A program made the position numbers and the translations under genes. 64,000 nt of DNA from Streptomyces sp. CB02400. GTDB lineage: Bacteria > Actinomycetota > Actinomycetes > Streptomycetales > Streptomycetaceae. The notes under the pieces are model-generated. The model was given only the letters and a program-made list of their open reading frames with translations. It had not been told where the DNA came from and searched no databases. Where the stretch lies: NCBI RefSeq assembly GCF_001905725.1, contig NZ_LIWB01000006.1, forward strand, positions 372,001 to 436,000, written 5' to 3'. Shown in pieces: positions 14,931 to 23,644 of the stretch. Position 1 is the first letter of the stretch; every line of letters begins with the position of its first letter.

Positions 14931-16793
14931 TCACGACCCCGGTGGGTCCGCCGGCCCCCGCCCCGACAGAACCTCCCCATACGCCTGCATGAGATCCGGC
15001 AACCGCAACGTAGCCAGATCGTCCCGAGTCAACGCCCCGGGATACACCGACAACCGCAAATCCCGATACGCACAGCTCTTCTCATACAGCGTCCGCAGGA
15101 ACCGTCCGTTCCCCAGCTCGTCGATCCACCCCTGATCCACCACATGCCCGGCGATCGACCGCAGCTCGTCCAACGCCTCCTCGTCCCACACATCCCCGTT
15201 CTCCCCCGCCAGCACCTCCCCGATCGAGGTCAGCTCCAGCGGCCGGTACGAGGGAAAATCCACCCGCGAGGTGAACCGGGACGACAGCCCGGGATTCGCG
15301 GCGAGCAGCCGGTCCATCCCCTCCGGATACCCGGCAAGGATCACCACCAGATGATCCCGGTTGTCCTCCGCCCGCTTCAGCAGCACCTGCAGCGCCTCGT
15401 CCCCGTACGCGTCCCCCTTGCCGTACCCGGAGTTGGACAGCGAGTACGCCTCGTCCACGAACAGCACCCCGCCCAGCGCGGAGTCGATCAGCTCATTGGC
15501 CTTCACCGCGGTCTGCCCCAGGTACTCACCGACCAGATCCGCCCGCTGGGCCTCCACCAGATGGTCACCACCGAGCAGCCCGAGGGCGTAGAACACACGG
15601 CCGAGGATGCGGGCCACCGTGGTCTTCCCCGTCCCGGACGGCCCGGAGAAGACGAAGTGGCGTTTCGGCGGCTGCACCGGCAGCCCCTGCCCGGCCCGCA
15701 GCCGCGCCATGTTCAGCTGCGCCGACAACGCCTTGACCTGCCGCTTCACCGGCTCCAGGCCCACCATGCGCTCCAGTTCGGCGAGCGCCTCCTCCAGTAA
15801 CGCGGGGTCCGTGGGCCCGGTGGGCAGCGGTGACGCCCCGGAGCCCGTCCGCTCCCGCACGCCCGGAGCGGTGACCGGGGGCAGCGGGCCCGGTACGGGC
15901 TCGGGCTCGGACAGCCGCAGGTCACGCCCCTCGGTGCCGAACAGCGGGTCGAGCATGTCGGGGCCGTCCATGGCGTCCTGCCCGGCCCCGGTGAGCGTGA
16001 TCGCGGCGAGGTCGGCGGAGTCGTCGTACCCGTCGCCCTCGGCGATCGCGGCGAGTCGGGCGGAGGTGTCCATGAAGGCCGGATCGACCCGGTGCACGGC
16101 CCGGTACAGGGGGAGCGCGGCGGCGCTGCGCCCGGTCCCCTCGTGGGCGCGGGCCAGCCAGTAGCGCAGCTCCTTGCGCTGCGGCTGTTCGCTGCGGCAC
16201 CGCATCAGCGCCGCCGAAAGGAGCGGTTCGGCCTGCCCGTACATCTCCAGCCGCACCCGCGCCATGCCGCCGAACAGGCCGGCCTCGATGCCCAGCAGCG
16301 GGTCCTCGACGAGGGAGTCGGTGTGCCGGACCAGCTGCTCCCAGTCCTTGACCAGGTAGGCGCGGCAGGCGTGCAGGAAGCGGACCTGCGGATCGGTGTC
16401 CACCGGGGGCAGTCCGGCGAGCGCCCGGTCCAGCTCGGGGACGTGGCGCCCGTCCAGCCAGTGGGAGGCGTGCGCCAGCAGCAGATCGCGGGGGCTCTCC
16501 AGCACCGGCTGCACCCACCAGCCCAGCCAGTACCAGGAGTTGAGGGTGCGGCGGTGCCGGGTGCGCTGCTCGCCGAAGCGCTCCCGGTGCCGGAACATCC
16601 TGAGCAGCGCGGTCGTCGTGTCGACGCGCAGCGCGTGCAGCCCGAGCCAGCCGTCGGCCATCCCCGGGTCGAGCCGCACCGCGGCCCGGAACTCCTCCTC
16701 CGCCTGCGGATAGGCGCCCATCGTGTAGGCGTCCACGCCCCGCAGCCAGGCGAGGTCGGCCGGGGCTTGCGGGCTCTGCGTGCCGAAGTCCAT
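14931..16793 (-). CDS. CbxX/CfqX (EccA-like) AAA ATPase with TPR-like N-terminus
   Basis: A 620-aa cytoplasmic ATPase. Residues 1 to about 300 are helical repeats of TPR type (GVDAYTMGAYPQAEEEFRAA; LLSAALMRCRSEQPQRKELR). A Pro/Gly-rich linker (about 300-340) leads to a CbxX/CfqX AAA module (about 345-600) with Walker A GPSGTGKTT (K390), Walker B GVLFVDEAYSL (D447, E448) and the sensor and arginine region NPGLSSRFTSRVDFPSY. The layout is that of EccA of type VII secretion, but no ESX genes are nearby. In Streptomyces this locus stands alone, so a general chaperone or remodelling role is possible. The ATG at 16793-16791 follows GTGGGGGACGTG. Convergent with the CNNM genes. Confidence 0.88.
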   Translation of the reverse strand: MDFGTQSPQAPADLAWLRGVDAYTMGAYPQAEEEFRAAVRLDPGMADGWLGLHALRVDTTTALLRMFRHRERFGEQRTRHRRTLNSWYWLGWWVQPVLESPRDLLLAHASHWLDGRHVPELDRALAGLPPVDTDPQVRFLHACRAYLVKDWEQLVRHTDSLVEDPLLGIEAGLFGGMARVRLEMYGQAEPLLSAALMRCRSEQPQRKELRYWLARAHEGTGRSAAALPLYRAVHRVDPAFMDTSARLAAIAEGDGYDDSADLAAITLTGAGQDAMDGPDMLDPLFGTEGRDLRLSEPEPVPGPLPPVTAPGVRERTGSGASPLPTGPTDPALLEEALAELERMVGLEPVKRQVKALSAQLNMARLRAGQGLPVQPPKRHFVFSGPSGTGKTTVARILGRVFYALGLLGGDHLVEAQRADLVGEYLGQTAVKANELIDSALGGVLFVDEAYSLSNSGYGKGDAYGDEALQVLLKRAEDNRDHLVVILAGYPEGMDRLLAANPGLSSRFTSRVDFPSYRPLELTSIGEVLAGENGDVWDEEALDELRSIAGHVVDQGWIDELGNGRFLRTLYEKSCAYRDLRLSVYPGALTRDDLATLRLPDLMQAYGEVLSGRGPADPPGS

Positions 16794-17222
16794 CACGTCC
16801 CCCACGAACCGTGCCCCCGTCGGTGTGCCGGCCGGCCCTCGTCCGTCGGCTCCCGTTGGTCGAACCGCTGCGCCGCGGACCGGAGTTGGAAGGTGCGCGA
16901 AGCAGCGTCCGTAGGTCGCACCGAGGGCATCGTACCTGCGGCGGCGGTACGTCCGTAGGGTGCCGTACCCGCCGAGGGGCGGGGTGGGAGGGGGAGCGCG
17001 GAGCACGCGTGGTGACCCAGGGTGATCGTCATATGCCACTGAGCGCCCGAAAAACGCGAAGAGGGCAGAACGAAGCCCCCGATCACGGGGGAACAACCGG
17101 GGGCTTCGCGTCTGCCGGCGGCTCCGAAGGGCCGCACATTGAGAACGTAAGACCTGTAAGCGCCCCCGGTCAAGCCGAGTTGGGGTACTCCGGCAACTTG
17201 TCCGGGACCACTCTTCACAGGT
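16794..17222. other. 429-bp intergenic region without a gene
   Basis: Lies upstream of the AAA gene and downstream of the P-loop kinase gene, both on the minus strand. It should hold the AAA promoter and the kinase terminator; a strong hairpin at 17071-17108 is the main feature. I see no tRNA and no convincing reading frame here. Confidence 0.6.
17071..17108. terminator. stem-loop downstream of the P-loop kinase gene
   Basis: CGAAGCCCCCG (17071-17081) and CGGGGGCTTCG (17098-17108) form an 11-bp perfect stem with a 16-base loop. After a short bulge the outer bases GGCAGA and TCTGCC extend the pairing. It lies about 115 bp past the kinase stop codon and before the AAA gene. A terminator is the simplest reading; a small structured RNA cannot be excluded. 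Confidence 0.55.
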
Positions 17223-17843
17223 TCACCACAACGCGGGCGGTCCGTCACCCTCCGTGAGCGGAGGGGGTGATTCAGCCGCCCCGGCGGGCCCGGGAAGCAG
17301 CTCGTATCCCTTCGGGCGCTGCCGCACCAGGAGCCCCGCGAAGGGTCGCGAGGGGTCGCCCGCGAAGTGCTCGCGTTCCGCACGGACCCAGCCCTCCCAG
17401 AACTCCCGCTGCTCCGCGCCGTCGCGGGCCCGCCCCCGCGACCAGGACTCCTCCTTGGGGAGGTCCATCCACAGCAGCAGCGCCAGGTACGGGCGCAGGG
17501 CCCGGCGCCCGACGCCGACGCCCTCCACGACGATCACCGGGGCGGGCGGCAGCGGGCGGGGCGGTCCGAAGCGGCGGGTCCGCCAGTCGTAGGGGGAGTA
17601 GTGCGCGGTCTCGCCGCGGCCGAGGGGCTCGATCACCTGGCTCAGCAGCCGTCCGGTCCAGTCGAACAGTTCGGTGTGGCTGGCGATGTCGTCGAGCCGC
17701 AGCACCGGAGCGCCGTCCAGCGCCTCGGCCAGCCGCAGGGCGAACGTCGACTTCCCCGAGCCGGCGTGTCCGTCGACACCGACGAGCCGGACCGGGCCGC
17801 ACGAGGGGGCGAGCCGGCGGATGCGGGAGGCGAGAGCGTGAAT
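17223..17843 (-). CDS. P-loop kinase, uridine-kinase-like, apparent ATT start
   Basis: A 206-aa NTPase of the uridine/pantothenate kinase superfamily. Walker A is VGVDGHAGSGKST at about residues 28-40; PVLRLDDIASHTELFDWTGR and PVIVVEGVGVGRRAL follow, as in udk-like proteins where the Asp pair binds Mg and substrate. Between the upstream in-frame stop and the P-loop there is no ATG, GTG, TTG or CTG. The only plausible initiation codon is ATT at 17843-17841, preceded by CAGGAACCAGCC, and it gives the N-terminus (M)HALASRIRRLAPSCG. A GTG at 17705 exists but would delete the P-loop. The end is TGA at 17225-17223. The substrate is unproven. Confidence 0.8.
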   Translation of the reverse strand: MHALASRIRRLAPSCGPVRLVGVDGHAGSGKSTFALRLAEALDGAPVLRLDDIASHTELFDWTGRLLSQVIEPLGRGETAHYSPYDWRTRRFGPPRPLPPAPVIVVEGVGVGRRALRPYLALLLWMDLPKEESWSRGRARDGAEQREFWEGWVRAEREHFAGDPSRPFAGLLVRQRPKGYELLPGPAGAAESPPPLTEGDGPPALW

Positions 17844-18121
17844 GGCTGGTTCCTGAGGGCGGGGAAGGGGGAGGGGGCGGAGGGCTTACCGGAGCACTCT
17901 AGGCCCCCGGACGGACGATCCCTCGGCCGGACGGGTTCACCGCGGATCCCGCCATTGGTCGAGTCCCATGTTGGTCGGGCGCGGTACGGCCAGGGTGCTG
18001 GCAGGATCCGCCCGGCTGCGTTCATAGTTGGCGCACACCCGCTCCACCCGGCGGACGTACGCCGTCCGGCCGGCCGTGCTTTGGTCCTGTCCCGACTCCG
18101 AGACCCGGGGGTCTTCCACCC

Positions 18122-19501
18122 ATGAGCAGAGCCGAACTGCCGTCCCGCAGGTCCCTCCTGGCCGCGGCGGTCGTCACCGCCGTCGCCGGGAGCGCGGGCC
18201 CGGCGTCCGCCGGCACCCCGACCGGACACGCCACCGCCACCGACACCGCCGGCGTCGGCCGGACCGCCGCCCGCCCCGTCGACAACCGCTCCTGGACCTC
18301 GTACACCGACTGGCGCGGCGGCACCGCCGTCGGGACCCGTGCCGTCGCCGGTGTCCGCCCCGGTCTTCTGATCGCGAGGCCCGCCGGCACCGCGGACTAC
18401 ACCGACCCGCACACCGGCCGCACGGCCGCCTGGGAGTACGCGACCTGGACCTCGCCCGTGCACCGTCTCAGGGTTCCGGCGACGGAGGTCATCGCCTCCT
18501 GGAACGCGCACACCCCCGCGGGCACCTGGCTCCAGACCGAGCTGAAGGGCACGTACTCCGACGGCACGGACACCCCCTGGTACGTCACGGGCCGCTGGGC
18601 CGCGGGCGACCAGGACATCCGGCGCACCTCGGTGGACGACCAGAGCGACGGGAAGAGCAGCATCTGGACGGACACGTTCTCCGTCGACGACGCGGCCTCC
18701 GGCCTGCGCCTCGTCTCGTACCGGCTGCGCCTGACCCTCTACCGGCGTCCCGGCACCCGGCTCACCCCCACCGTGTGGCGGCTCGGCGCGATGGGCTCCG
18801 ACATCCCCGACCGGTTCACCGTCCCCGCCTCCGCGCCCGGCCTCACCAAGGAGCTGATCGTCCCGCGCTACTCGCAGGAGATCCACAAGGGCCAGTACCC
18901 GGAGTACGACAACGGCGGCGAGGCCTGGTGCAGCCCCACCTCCTCGCAGATGATCATCGAGTACTGGGGCGGCCGGCTCACCGAGGAGCAGCTCTCCTGG
19001 GTCGACCCGTCCTACGCCGACCCGCAGATCTGCCACGCGGCCCGCTACACGTTCGACCACCAGTACGAGGGCTGCGGCAACTGGCCCTTCAACGCCGCCT
19101 ACGCGGCCACCTTCGACGGCCTGGCGGGCGTGGTCACCCGCCTCGGCTCCCTCACCGACCTGGAGACGCTGATCGCCGCGGGCATCCCGGCCATCACGTC
19201 GCAGTCGTTCCTGGCGGAGGAGCTGACCGGGGCGGGGTACGGCACCTCCGGGCACCTGATGACGGTGATCGGCTTCACCGCCGACGGCGATGTGATCGCC
19301 AACGACCCCGCCTCGGACGACAACGCGGCCGTGCGCCGTGTCTACCGGCGGCGCGAGTGGGAGAACATCTGGCTGCGGACCAAGCGGTACAACGCCTCCG
19401 GGAAGGTGGTGTCCGGCACCGGAGGGGTCTGCTACCTCTACTTCCCGGCCCGGCCGACCCCGCGGCAGCGCAAGGCGCTCGCGGCGGTGGGCGTGCGCTG
19501 A
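18122..19501 (+). CDS. secreted C39-like cysteine peptidase
   Basis: A 459-aa exported protein. The N-terminus SRAELPSRRSLLAAAVVTAV has a twin-arginine-like signal, with cleavage probably after PASA. Residues about 40-250 form a beta-rich region with internal pairing (RPVDNRSWTSYTDWRGGTAV). The C-terminal peptidase_C39_2 domain (about 240-440) has the active-site Cys in YDNGGEAWCSPTSSQMIIEY, the His in GTSGHLMTVIGFTADG and the third-site Asn-Asp in VIANDPASDDN. The ATG at 18122 lies a few bases after the run CTTCCACCC without a strong ribosome-binding site. A perfect hairpin follows its stop codon. Natural substrate unknown. Confidence 0.85.
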   Translation: MSRAELPSRRSLLAAAVVTAVAGSAGPASAGTPTGHATATDTAGVGRTAARPVDNRSWTSYTDWRGGTAVGTRAVAGVRPGLLIARPAGTADYTDPHTGRTAAWEYATWTSPVHRLRVPATEVIASWNAHTPAGTWLQTELKGTYSDGTDTPWYVTGRWAAGDQDIRRTSVDDQSDGKSSIWTDTFSVDDAASGLRLVSYRLRLTLYRRPGTRLTPTVWRLGAMGSDIPDRFTVPASAPGLTKELIVPRYSQEIHKGQYPEYDNGGEAWCSPTSSQMIIEYWGGRLTEEQLSWVDPSYADPQICHAARYTFDHQYEGCGNWPFNAAYAATFDGLAGVVTRLGSLTDLETLIAAGIPAITSQSFLAEELTGAGYGTSGHLMTVIGFTADGDVIANDPASDDNAAVRRVYRRREWENIWLRTKRYNASGKVVSGTGGVCYLYFPARPTPRQRKALAAVGVR

Positions 19502-19511
19502 GCCGGTCCCG

Positions 19512-19541
19512 CCGACGGCCCCGGACGACCGGGGCCGTCGG
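19512..19541 (+). terminator. terminator of the C39 peptidase gene
   Basis: CCGACGGCCCCGG (19512-19524), loop ACGA, CCGGGGCCGTCGG (19529-19541): a perfect 13-bp stem 10 bases after the stop codon. No U-tract, as is usual in Streptomyces. Confidence 0.75.
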
Positions 19542-19643
19542 ACGCCTGTGACCGACGTCTCGGCCGCGGAAGCCGCTCACGGTGGCAAGGTGGACGTCAG
19601 TCGCAGGGGGAGTCCACCGCACCACAGAGACCAGCGAGAAGCC

Positions 19644-19784
19644 ATGACCACGAACGCAGCCACCGTCACCCGCGCCCGCACCGGCGGCCCCCGGGAGGAC
19701 GGCCCGAAGATCCTCGAACACGCCATGGGATGGACCCTCGTCGTGGTCCTCGCGATGTTCGTGACCCAGCTGGGACTGCTGTAG
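19644..19784 (+). CDS. small single-pass membrane protein (SCO1431 family)
   Basis: A 46-aa protein with a basic, Gly-rich N-terminus and one C-terminal membrane helix (MGWTLVVVLAMFVTQLGLL). It corresponds in size, sequence style and position to what I recall as the SCO1431 family of Streptomyces small membrane proteins. The ATG at 19644 follows GACCAGCGAGAAGCC. Function unknown. It is flanked by the C39 peptidase gene terminator and the TetR gene. Confidence 0.7.
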   Translation: MTTNAATVTRARTGGPREDGPKILEHAMGWTLVVVLAMFVTQLGLL

Positions 19785-19878
19785 CCCGAGGTCGCGGGGC
19801 TGTCGGTCCGGTTCCTCCGGATGACCTGACATACTGCGGCGGGACGTCCCACCGCCCGCAGGAAGACCTGGGTCGAAA

Positions 19879-20535
19879 TTGAACATCAGCCGGCAGTCCG
19901 CCGCACGCCCCGCGGCGCGCGGTACCGAGCGTTCGTCCACGCGTCGCGCCGAACTCATCGCCATCGGGCGGAGGTTGTTCGCGGACACGTCGTACGACGC
20001 GCTCTCGATGGACGACATCGCACGCCAGGCGCAGGTCGCCAAGGGGCTGATCTACTACTACTTCCACTCCAAGCGCGGCTACTACCTGGCGATCATCGAG
20101 GACTCGGTGGCCGGTCTGGTCGGCTTCGCCGCGAGCGGGGCCGGACTGCCGTCCGTGGAGCGGGTGCACCGCACCATCGACAGCTATCTGCGGTACGCCG
20201 AGCACAACCAGGCCGCCTACCGCGCGATCGTCAGCGGCGGCGTCGGCTTCGACACCGAGGTGCACGCCATCCGGGACGGGGTGCGCGAGGCCATCGTCGC
20301 GACCATCGCCGAGGGCGCCTACGGCCGTACGGACATCGCGCCGGTGGCGCGGATGGGGCTGCTGGCCTGGGTGTGCAGCGTGGAGGGCGCCGCGCTCGCC
20401 TGGATCGACCGCGGTGAACTGTCCCGCGAGACCATGAGCGAGCTGCTGGTGAAGACGCTCGGCGGGGCCATGCGCGCCATCGAGGAGCTGGACCCCGCCC
20501 ACCCGGCCCCGGCGCCCGCCCGCCGCGACGCCTGA
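19879..20535 (+). CDS. TetR-family regulator
   Basis: A 218-aa repressor. The N-terminal HTH (about 22-70) reads RRAELIAIGRRLFADTSYDA and LSMDDIARQAQVAKGLIYYY, then FHSKRGYYLAII. The C-terminal helices form the ligand domain (VERVHRTIDSYLRYAEHNQA). The start codon is TTG at 19879; upstream GGAAGACCTGGG is at a loose distance, so the exact start is less certain. It precedes an acyl-CoA dehydrogenase gene on the same strand (274 bp gap), suggesting a link to acyl-CoA metabolism, but the ligand is unknown. Confidence 0.88.
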   Translation: MNISRQSAARPAARGTERSSTRRAELIAIGRRLFADTSYDALSMDDIARQAQVAKGLIYYYFHSKRGYYLAIIEDSVAGLVGFAASGAGLPSVERVHRTIDSYLRYAEHNQAAYRAIVSGGVGFDTEVHAIRDGVREAIVATIAEGAYGRTDIAPVARMGLLAWVCSVEGAALAWIDRGELSRETMSELLVKTLGGAMRAIEELDPAHPAPAPARRDA

Positions 20536-20809
20536 GACGGGCCCCGGCCCTTGATCGGTTCCCTGTTCGGGGTGTCACCTTTCGGATGAATGTCCTGTTC
20601 GGCGGAGGCGTGGAAACTTTTTGAAGTGAGCGGTCGTTAACTGGTGACTTGCTGCGGCCGATCGGGCATACTCGCAGCGCACAGCCGCTGGTCAGCAGCT
20701 TCCGAGACCCGGGAGTGCGAGCATCGGCCAGGCACCGATACGACCCCGGCGGAGCCGCCCCCACCCAAGGCGCACGCCGATGTGCCCGAACAGGGAGGAG
20801 AGCGTCGCC

Positions 20810-21982
20810 ATGCCCGACCGCGCCCCGCAGCCGGTGGACCGGCAACTGCCCACGGACGAGGCCCGGGACCTCATCTCGCTCGTCCGCGACATCGCGCAGC
20901 GCGAGGTCGCCCCGCAGGCGGCCGAGGAGGAGGACGCGGGCCGCTTCCCCCGCGAACTGTTCACCCTGCTCTCCGAGTCCGGCCTGCTCGGCCTGCCCTA
21001 CGACTCCGAGTACGGCGGCGGAGACCAGCCGTACGAGGTCTACCTCCAGGTCCTCGAAGAGCTCGCCGCGGCCCGGCTCACCGTCGGCCTCGGTGTCAGC
21101 GTGCACACCCTGGCCTCCTACGCGCTCGCCGCCTTCGGCGCCAAGGAGCAGCAGGCCGAGCATCTGCCCGCGATGCTCGGCGGCGGCCTGCTCGGCGCCT
21201 ACTGCCTCTCCGAGCCCGCCTCGGGCTCGGACGCGGCCTCGCTGCGCACCAAGGCCGTGCGCGAGGGCGACGACTGGGTGATCACCGGCACCAAGGCATG
21301 GATCACCCACGGCGGCATCGCCGACTTCTACACCGTCATGGCCCGTACCGGCGAGGAGGGCCCGCGCGGCATCACCGCGTTCCTGGTGCCCGGTGACGCC
21401 GAGGGGCTGAGTGCCGCCGTGCCGGAGAAGAAGATGGGGATGAAGGGCTCGCCCACCGCCCAGGTCCATCTCGACGGCGTCCGGGTCCCCGACGCGCGGC
21501 GCGTCGGCGAGGAGGGGCAGGGCTTCGCGATCGCCCTGTCGGCGCTGGACGGCGGCCGGCTCGGTATCGCCGCCTGCGCGATCGGTCTGGCCCAGGCGGC
21601 GCTGGACGAGGCGCTCGGCTACGCGGCCGAGCGGCGGCAGTTCGGCAAGCCGATCGCCGACTTCCAGGGACTGCGCTTCATGCTCGCCGACATGGCCACG
21701 CAGATCGAGGCGGGGCGCGCGCTGTATCTGGCGGCGGCCCGGCTGCGCGACGCGGGGCGGCCGTTCGCCAAGCAGGCCGCCATGGCCAAGCTGCACTGCA
21801 CCGACACGGCGATGCGGGTCACCACCGACGCCGTGCAGATCCTCGGCGGCTACGGCTACACCGCGGACTTCCCCGCCGAGCGCTACATGCGCGAGGCCAA
21901 GGTCCTGCAGATCGTCGAGGGCACCAATCAGATCCAGCGCATGGTCATCGCCCGCCACCTCGCGGGCCCGGAGACCCGCTGA
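20810..21982 (+). CDS. acyl-CoA dehydrogenase
   Basis: A 390-aa FAD-dependent enzyme that desaturates acyl-CoA at the alpha-beta position. The signature regions are YCLSEPASGSDAASLRTKAV and WVITGTKAWITHGGIADFY for the FAD/substrate contacts, and ILGGYGYTADFPAERYMREA with KVLQIVEGTNQIQR, where the Glu of IVEGT is the catalytic base of short/medium-chain members. The start ATG at 20810 is chosen over 20780 because GGGAGGAG lies just upstream. The last 38 bases overlap the antisense end of the hypothetical gene on the minus strand. Chain-length specificity cannot be assigned. Confidence 0.93.
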   Translation: MPDRAPQPVDRQLPTDEARDLISLVRDIAQREVAPQAAEEEDAGRFPRELFTLLSESGLLGLPYDSEYGGGDQPYEVYLQVLEELAAARLTVGLGVSVHTLASYALAAFGAKEQQAEHLPAMLGGGLLGAYCLSEPASGSDAASLRTKAVREGDDWVITGTKAWITHGGIADFYTVMARTGEEGPRGITAFLVPGDAEGLSAAVPEKKMGMKGSPTAQVHLDGVRVPDARRVGEEGQGFAIALSALDGGRLGIAACAIGLAQAALDEALGYAAERRQFGKPIADFQGLRFMLADMATQIEAGRALYLAAARLRDAGRPFAKQAAMAKLHCTDTAMRVTTDAVQILGGYGYTADFPAERYMREAKVLQIVEGTNQIQRMVIARHLAGPETR

Positions 21983-22196
21983 GCGGATCGAGCCCCCGCC
22001 AGGGCGCGGCGAGCCGGGTCCACTCCGGGTCCTGCCGCCCGGGCAGCGTGCGGCCCCGGTCCGCCCAGGCCCGCATCAGATCGCGGTAGATCGGCGGATC
22101 CGGGAGCCGGGGCGGCGCGGGTGCGACCGCCTCCGCGGGCGGCGGCACGAAGACGCGGCGCTGACGCCCGGTCGTCGAGTGCGTGGGGGTCGTCAT
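21945..22196 (-). CDS. conserved hypothetical protein, 83 aa
   Basis: A short, Pro/Arg-rich protein with a more conserved-looking core (PPIYRDLMRAWADRGRTLPG, then RQDPEWTRLAA). This type of core recurs, as far as I remember, in Streptomyces hypothetical proteins at this locus. The ATG at 22196-22194 has only a weak ribosome-binding site. It converges on the acyl-CoA dehydrogenase gene and overlaps it by 38 bp. An overlapping frame (to 22230) is open too, but has no recognisable pattern. Confidence 0.5.
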   Translation of the reverse strand: MTTPTHSTTGRQRRVFVPPPAEAVAPAPPRLPDPPIYRDLMRAWADRGRTLPGRQDPEWTRLAAPWRGLDPLSGSPGPRGGGR

Positions 22197-22314
22197 GTCC
22201 GGGCAACGCGGGAGCGGCCGGACGGGTCACCGACCCCCGGAACAGGACGTGCGTTCGCGGCCGTCCCGCGCGGACGGGGGCGGCGGACCGCGCCGCCCCC
22301 GCACCGGTGTGCGC

Positions 22315-22749
22315 TCAGGCGGCGTGCCGCCGCATCGCCGGGACCCGGATCGGACGCGAGCCCGGACCGCCGACGTGCGAGAAGGGCTGGGTGCGCCAGT
22401 CGAGCCCCTGGGGAAGCGTCAACAGCAGGGCCATGTCCTGCTCCTGGGGAGTGACGGACTCGTCGGCCGGCCGCGCCTCGGTGGCCCGGCGGCCGGTGCC
22501 GGCGCAGACCGTGAGCCCGAACGGGTTCCACGGCGAGGCGCACAGCGCGTGCTCCGGCAGGGTGTCCTCGTCCGCGAGCAGGGCGATGGGCTGCGCGCAG
22601 TCCGGGCAGACGACCCGGTACATCTCGAAGGTGTCGTAGGCGTCGAGTTCCTCGTCCGGGACGTCGGGTTCGACGTACTCCGGATCGAGCTCGACGACCG
22701 GCTGCTGCCGCTTGGACGTGGTACGACCAAGGCGCTTAAGACTCTGCAT
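22315..22749 (-). CDS. hypothetical protein with a CxxC motif
   Basis: A 144-aa acidic protein not assigned to a family. A Cys pair, YRVVCPDCAQPIALLADEDT, begins near residue 45 and a third Cys lies in PEHALCASPWNPFGLTVCAG, giving a possible zinc or redox site. The start ATG follows GGGGGAGAACCCA, a good ribosome-binding site. Probably co-directional with the 83-aa gene downstream. Function unknown. Confidence 0.7.
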   Translation of the reverse strand: MQSLKRLGRTTSKRQQPVVELDPEYVEPDVPDEELDAYDTFEMYRVVCPDCAQPIALLADEDTLPEHALCASPWNPFGLTVCAGTGRRATEARPADESVTPQEQDMALLLTLPQGLDWRTQPFSHVGGPGSRPIRVPAMRRHAA

Positions 22750-22864
22750 TGGGTTCTCCCCCTCGGGCTGGGCCGTGAAGGCACTGCGGCCTCGACCACA
22801 GCAAGCACTTCCCGCCCCTCCTCCGGGGTAATCACGGGAACATCACGGAGACCGCTCGAAGGGT

Positions 22865-22878
22865 GTGGCGTTCGTCAC
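22865..22878. promoter_or_regulatory. CRP-like site
   Basis: GTGGCGTTCGTCAC fits the Streptomyces Crp half-site pattern GTG-N6-GNCAC exactly. It lies between the divergent CxxC hypothetical gene and the Lrp gene. Short patterns like this occur by chance at high GC, so this is a candidate only. Confidence 0.25.
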
Positions 22879-22994
22879 ATGCCAGGTGCGGGTGCCCCGT
22901 GCGGGGGCTTTGTCCCCCGGCACGTCACGAACCGGGCATGACCTGGGCGGCTCAGGTATCCGAGGAGATCAAGCGCACTGTAGGTTCTTGCGCC

Positions 22995-23435
22995 ATGGAG
23001 GAGCTGGACCGACAGATCGTGCAGCTGCTCGTCAAGGACGGGCGGATGAGCTACACAGACCTGGGCAAGGCCACGGGCCTGTCCACGTCGGCCGTGCACC
23101 AGCGGGTGCGCCGGCTGGAACAGCGTGGCGTCATCCGCGGCTATGCCGCGGTCGTCGACCCGGAGGCCGTCGGCCTGCCCATGACCGCCTTCATCTCGGT
23201 CAAACCCTTCGACCCCAGCGCCCCCGACGACATCGCGGACCGCCTCGCCGGCGTCCCCGAGATCGAGGCCTGCCACAGCGTCGCGGGCGACGAGAACTAC
23301 ATCCTCAAGGTGCGCGTGTCCACACCGCACGAACTGGAGGAACTGCTCGCCCGCGTACGCTCACTGGCAGGCGTCTCCACCCGCACGACGGTGGTCCTCT
23401 CCACCCCGTACGAAGCCCGCCCGCCACGCATCTGA
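22995..23435 (+). CDS. Lrp/AsnC-family regulator
   Basis: A 146-aa feast/famine regulator. The N-terminal HTH (MEELDRQIVQLLVKDGRMSY, TDLGKATGLSTSAVHQRVRR) is followed by a RAM/AsnC ligand domain (VIRGYAAVVDPEAVGLPMTA; HSVAGDENYILKVRVSTPHE). The ATG at 22995 has no ribosome-binding site, but TAGGTT at 22981-22986 is placed as a -10 would be for a leaderless transcript beginning at the ATG. An upstream in-frame ATG at 22938 is possible. The ligand is probably an amino acid but unproven. A short interspersed repeat follows the gene. Confidence 0.88.
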   Translation: MEELDRQIVQLLVKDGRMSYTDLGKATGLSTSAVHQRVRRLEQRGVIRGYAAVVDPEAVGLPMTAFISVKPFDPSAPDDIADRLAGVPEIEACHSVAGDENYILKVRVSTPHELEELLARVRSLAGVSTRTTVVLSTPYEARPPRI

Positions 23436-23450
23436 ATCCCGCGCCGATTC

Positions 23451-23520
23451 CAGCCCGTCCGGCTGAAATCCAGCCCCTCCGGCGTTTGAGGAGCGGGAGT
23501 CCGGGGCGGAGCCCCCGGGG
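23451..23520. repeat. Streptomyces-type intergenic repeat with hairpin
   Basis: Contains CAGCCCCTCCGGCGTTTGAG and the GC-rich stem CCGGGG-CGGAGC-CCCCGG (23501-23518). This CCGGCGTTTGAGGA element is one I recognise as very frequent after Streptomyces genes. It begins 15 bases after the Lrp gene stop and probably acts as its terminator. The partial unit CAGCCCGTCCGGCTGAAATC stands directly before it. Confidence 0.6.
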
Positions 23521-23644
23521 ATGGGAACGGGAAGGGGCGACGGGGGCGATCACAATGGACCGGCCGGGAACGGACGGGATGCGTCGCCCCCCGGAGACGG
23601 CCCTGCACGCGGAGCGCCCCGCACGACGCGCGAAACTGTGGGAC

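Noticed and set aside
14931..16793. Type VII secretion locus
   Set aside because: The AAA protein resembles EccA, but no EsxA/B, EccB-E or mycosin gene is nearby.
16794..17222. tRNA gene in the intergenic region
   Set aside because: No cloverleaf, TTC loop or acceptor pairing could be traced; the visible pairing is one long hairpin.
21928..22230. Alternative 100-aa minus-strand frame overlapping the 83-aa hypothetical gene
   Set aside because: It lacks the recurring IYRDLM...RGRTLPG core and reads as a frame-shifted shadow of it.
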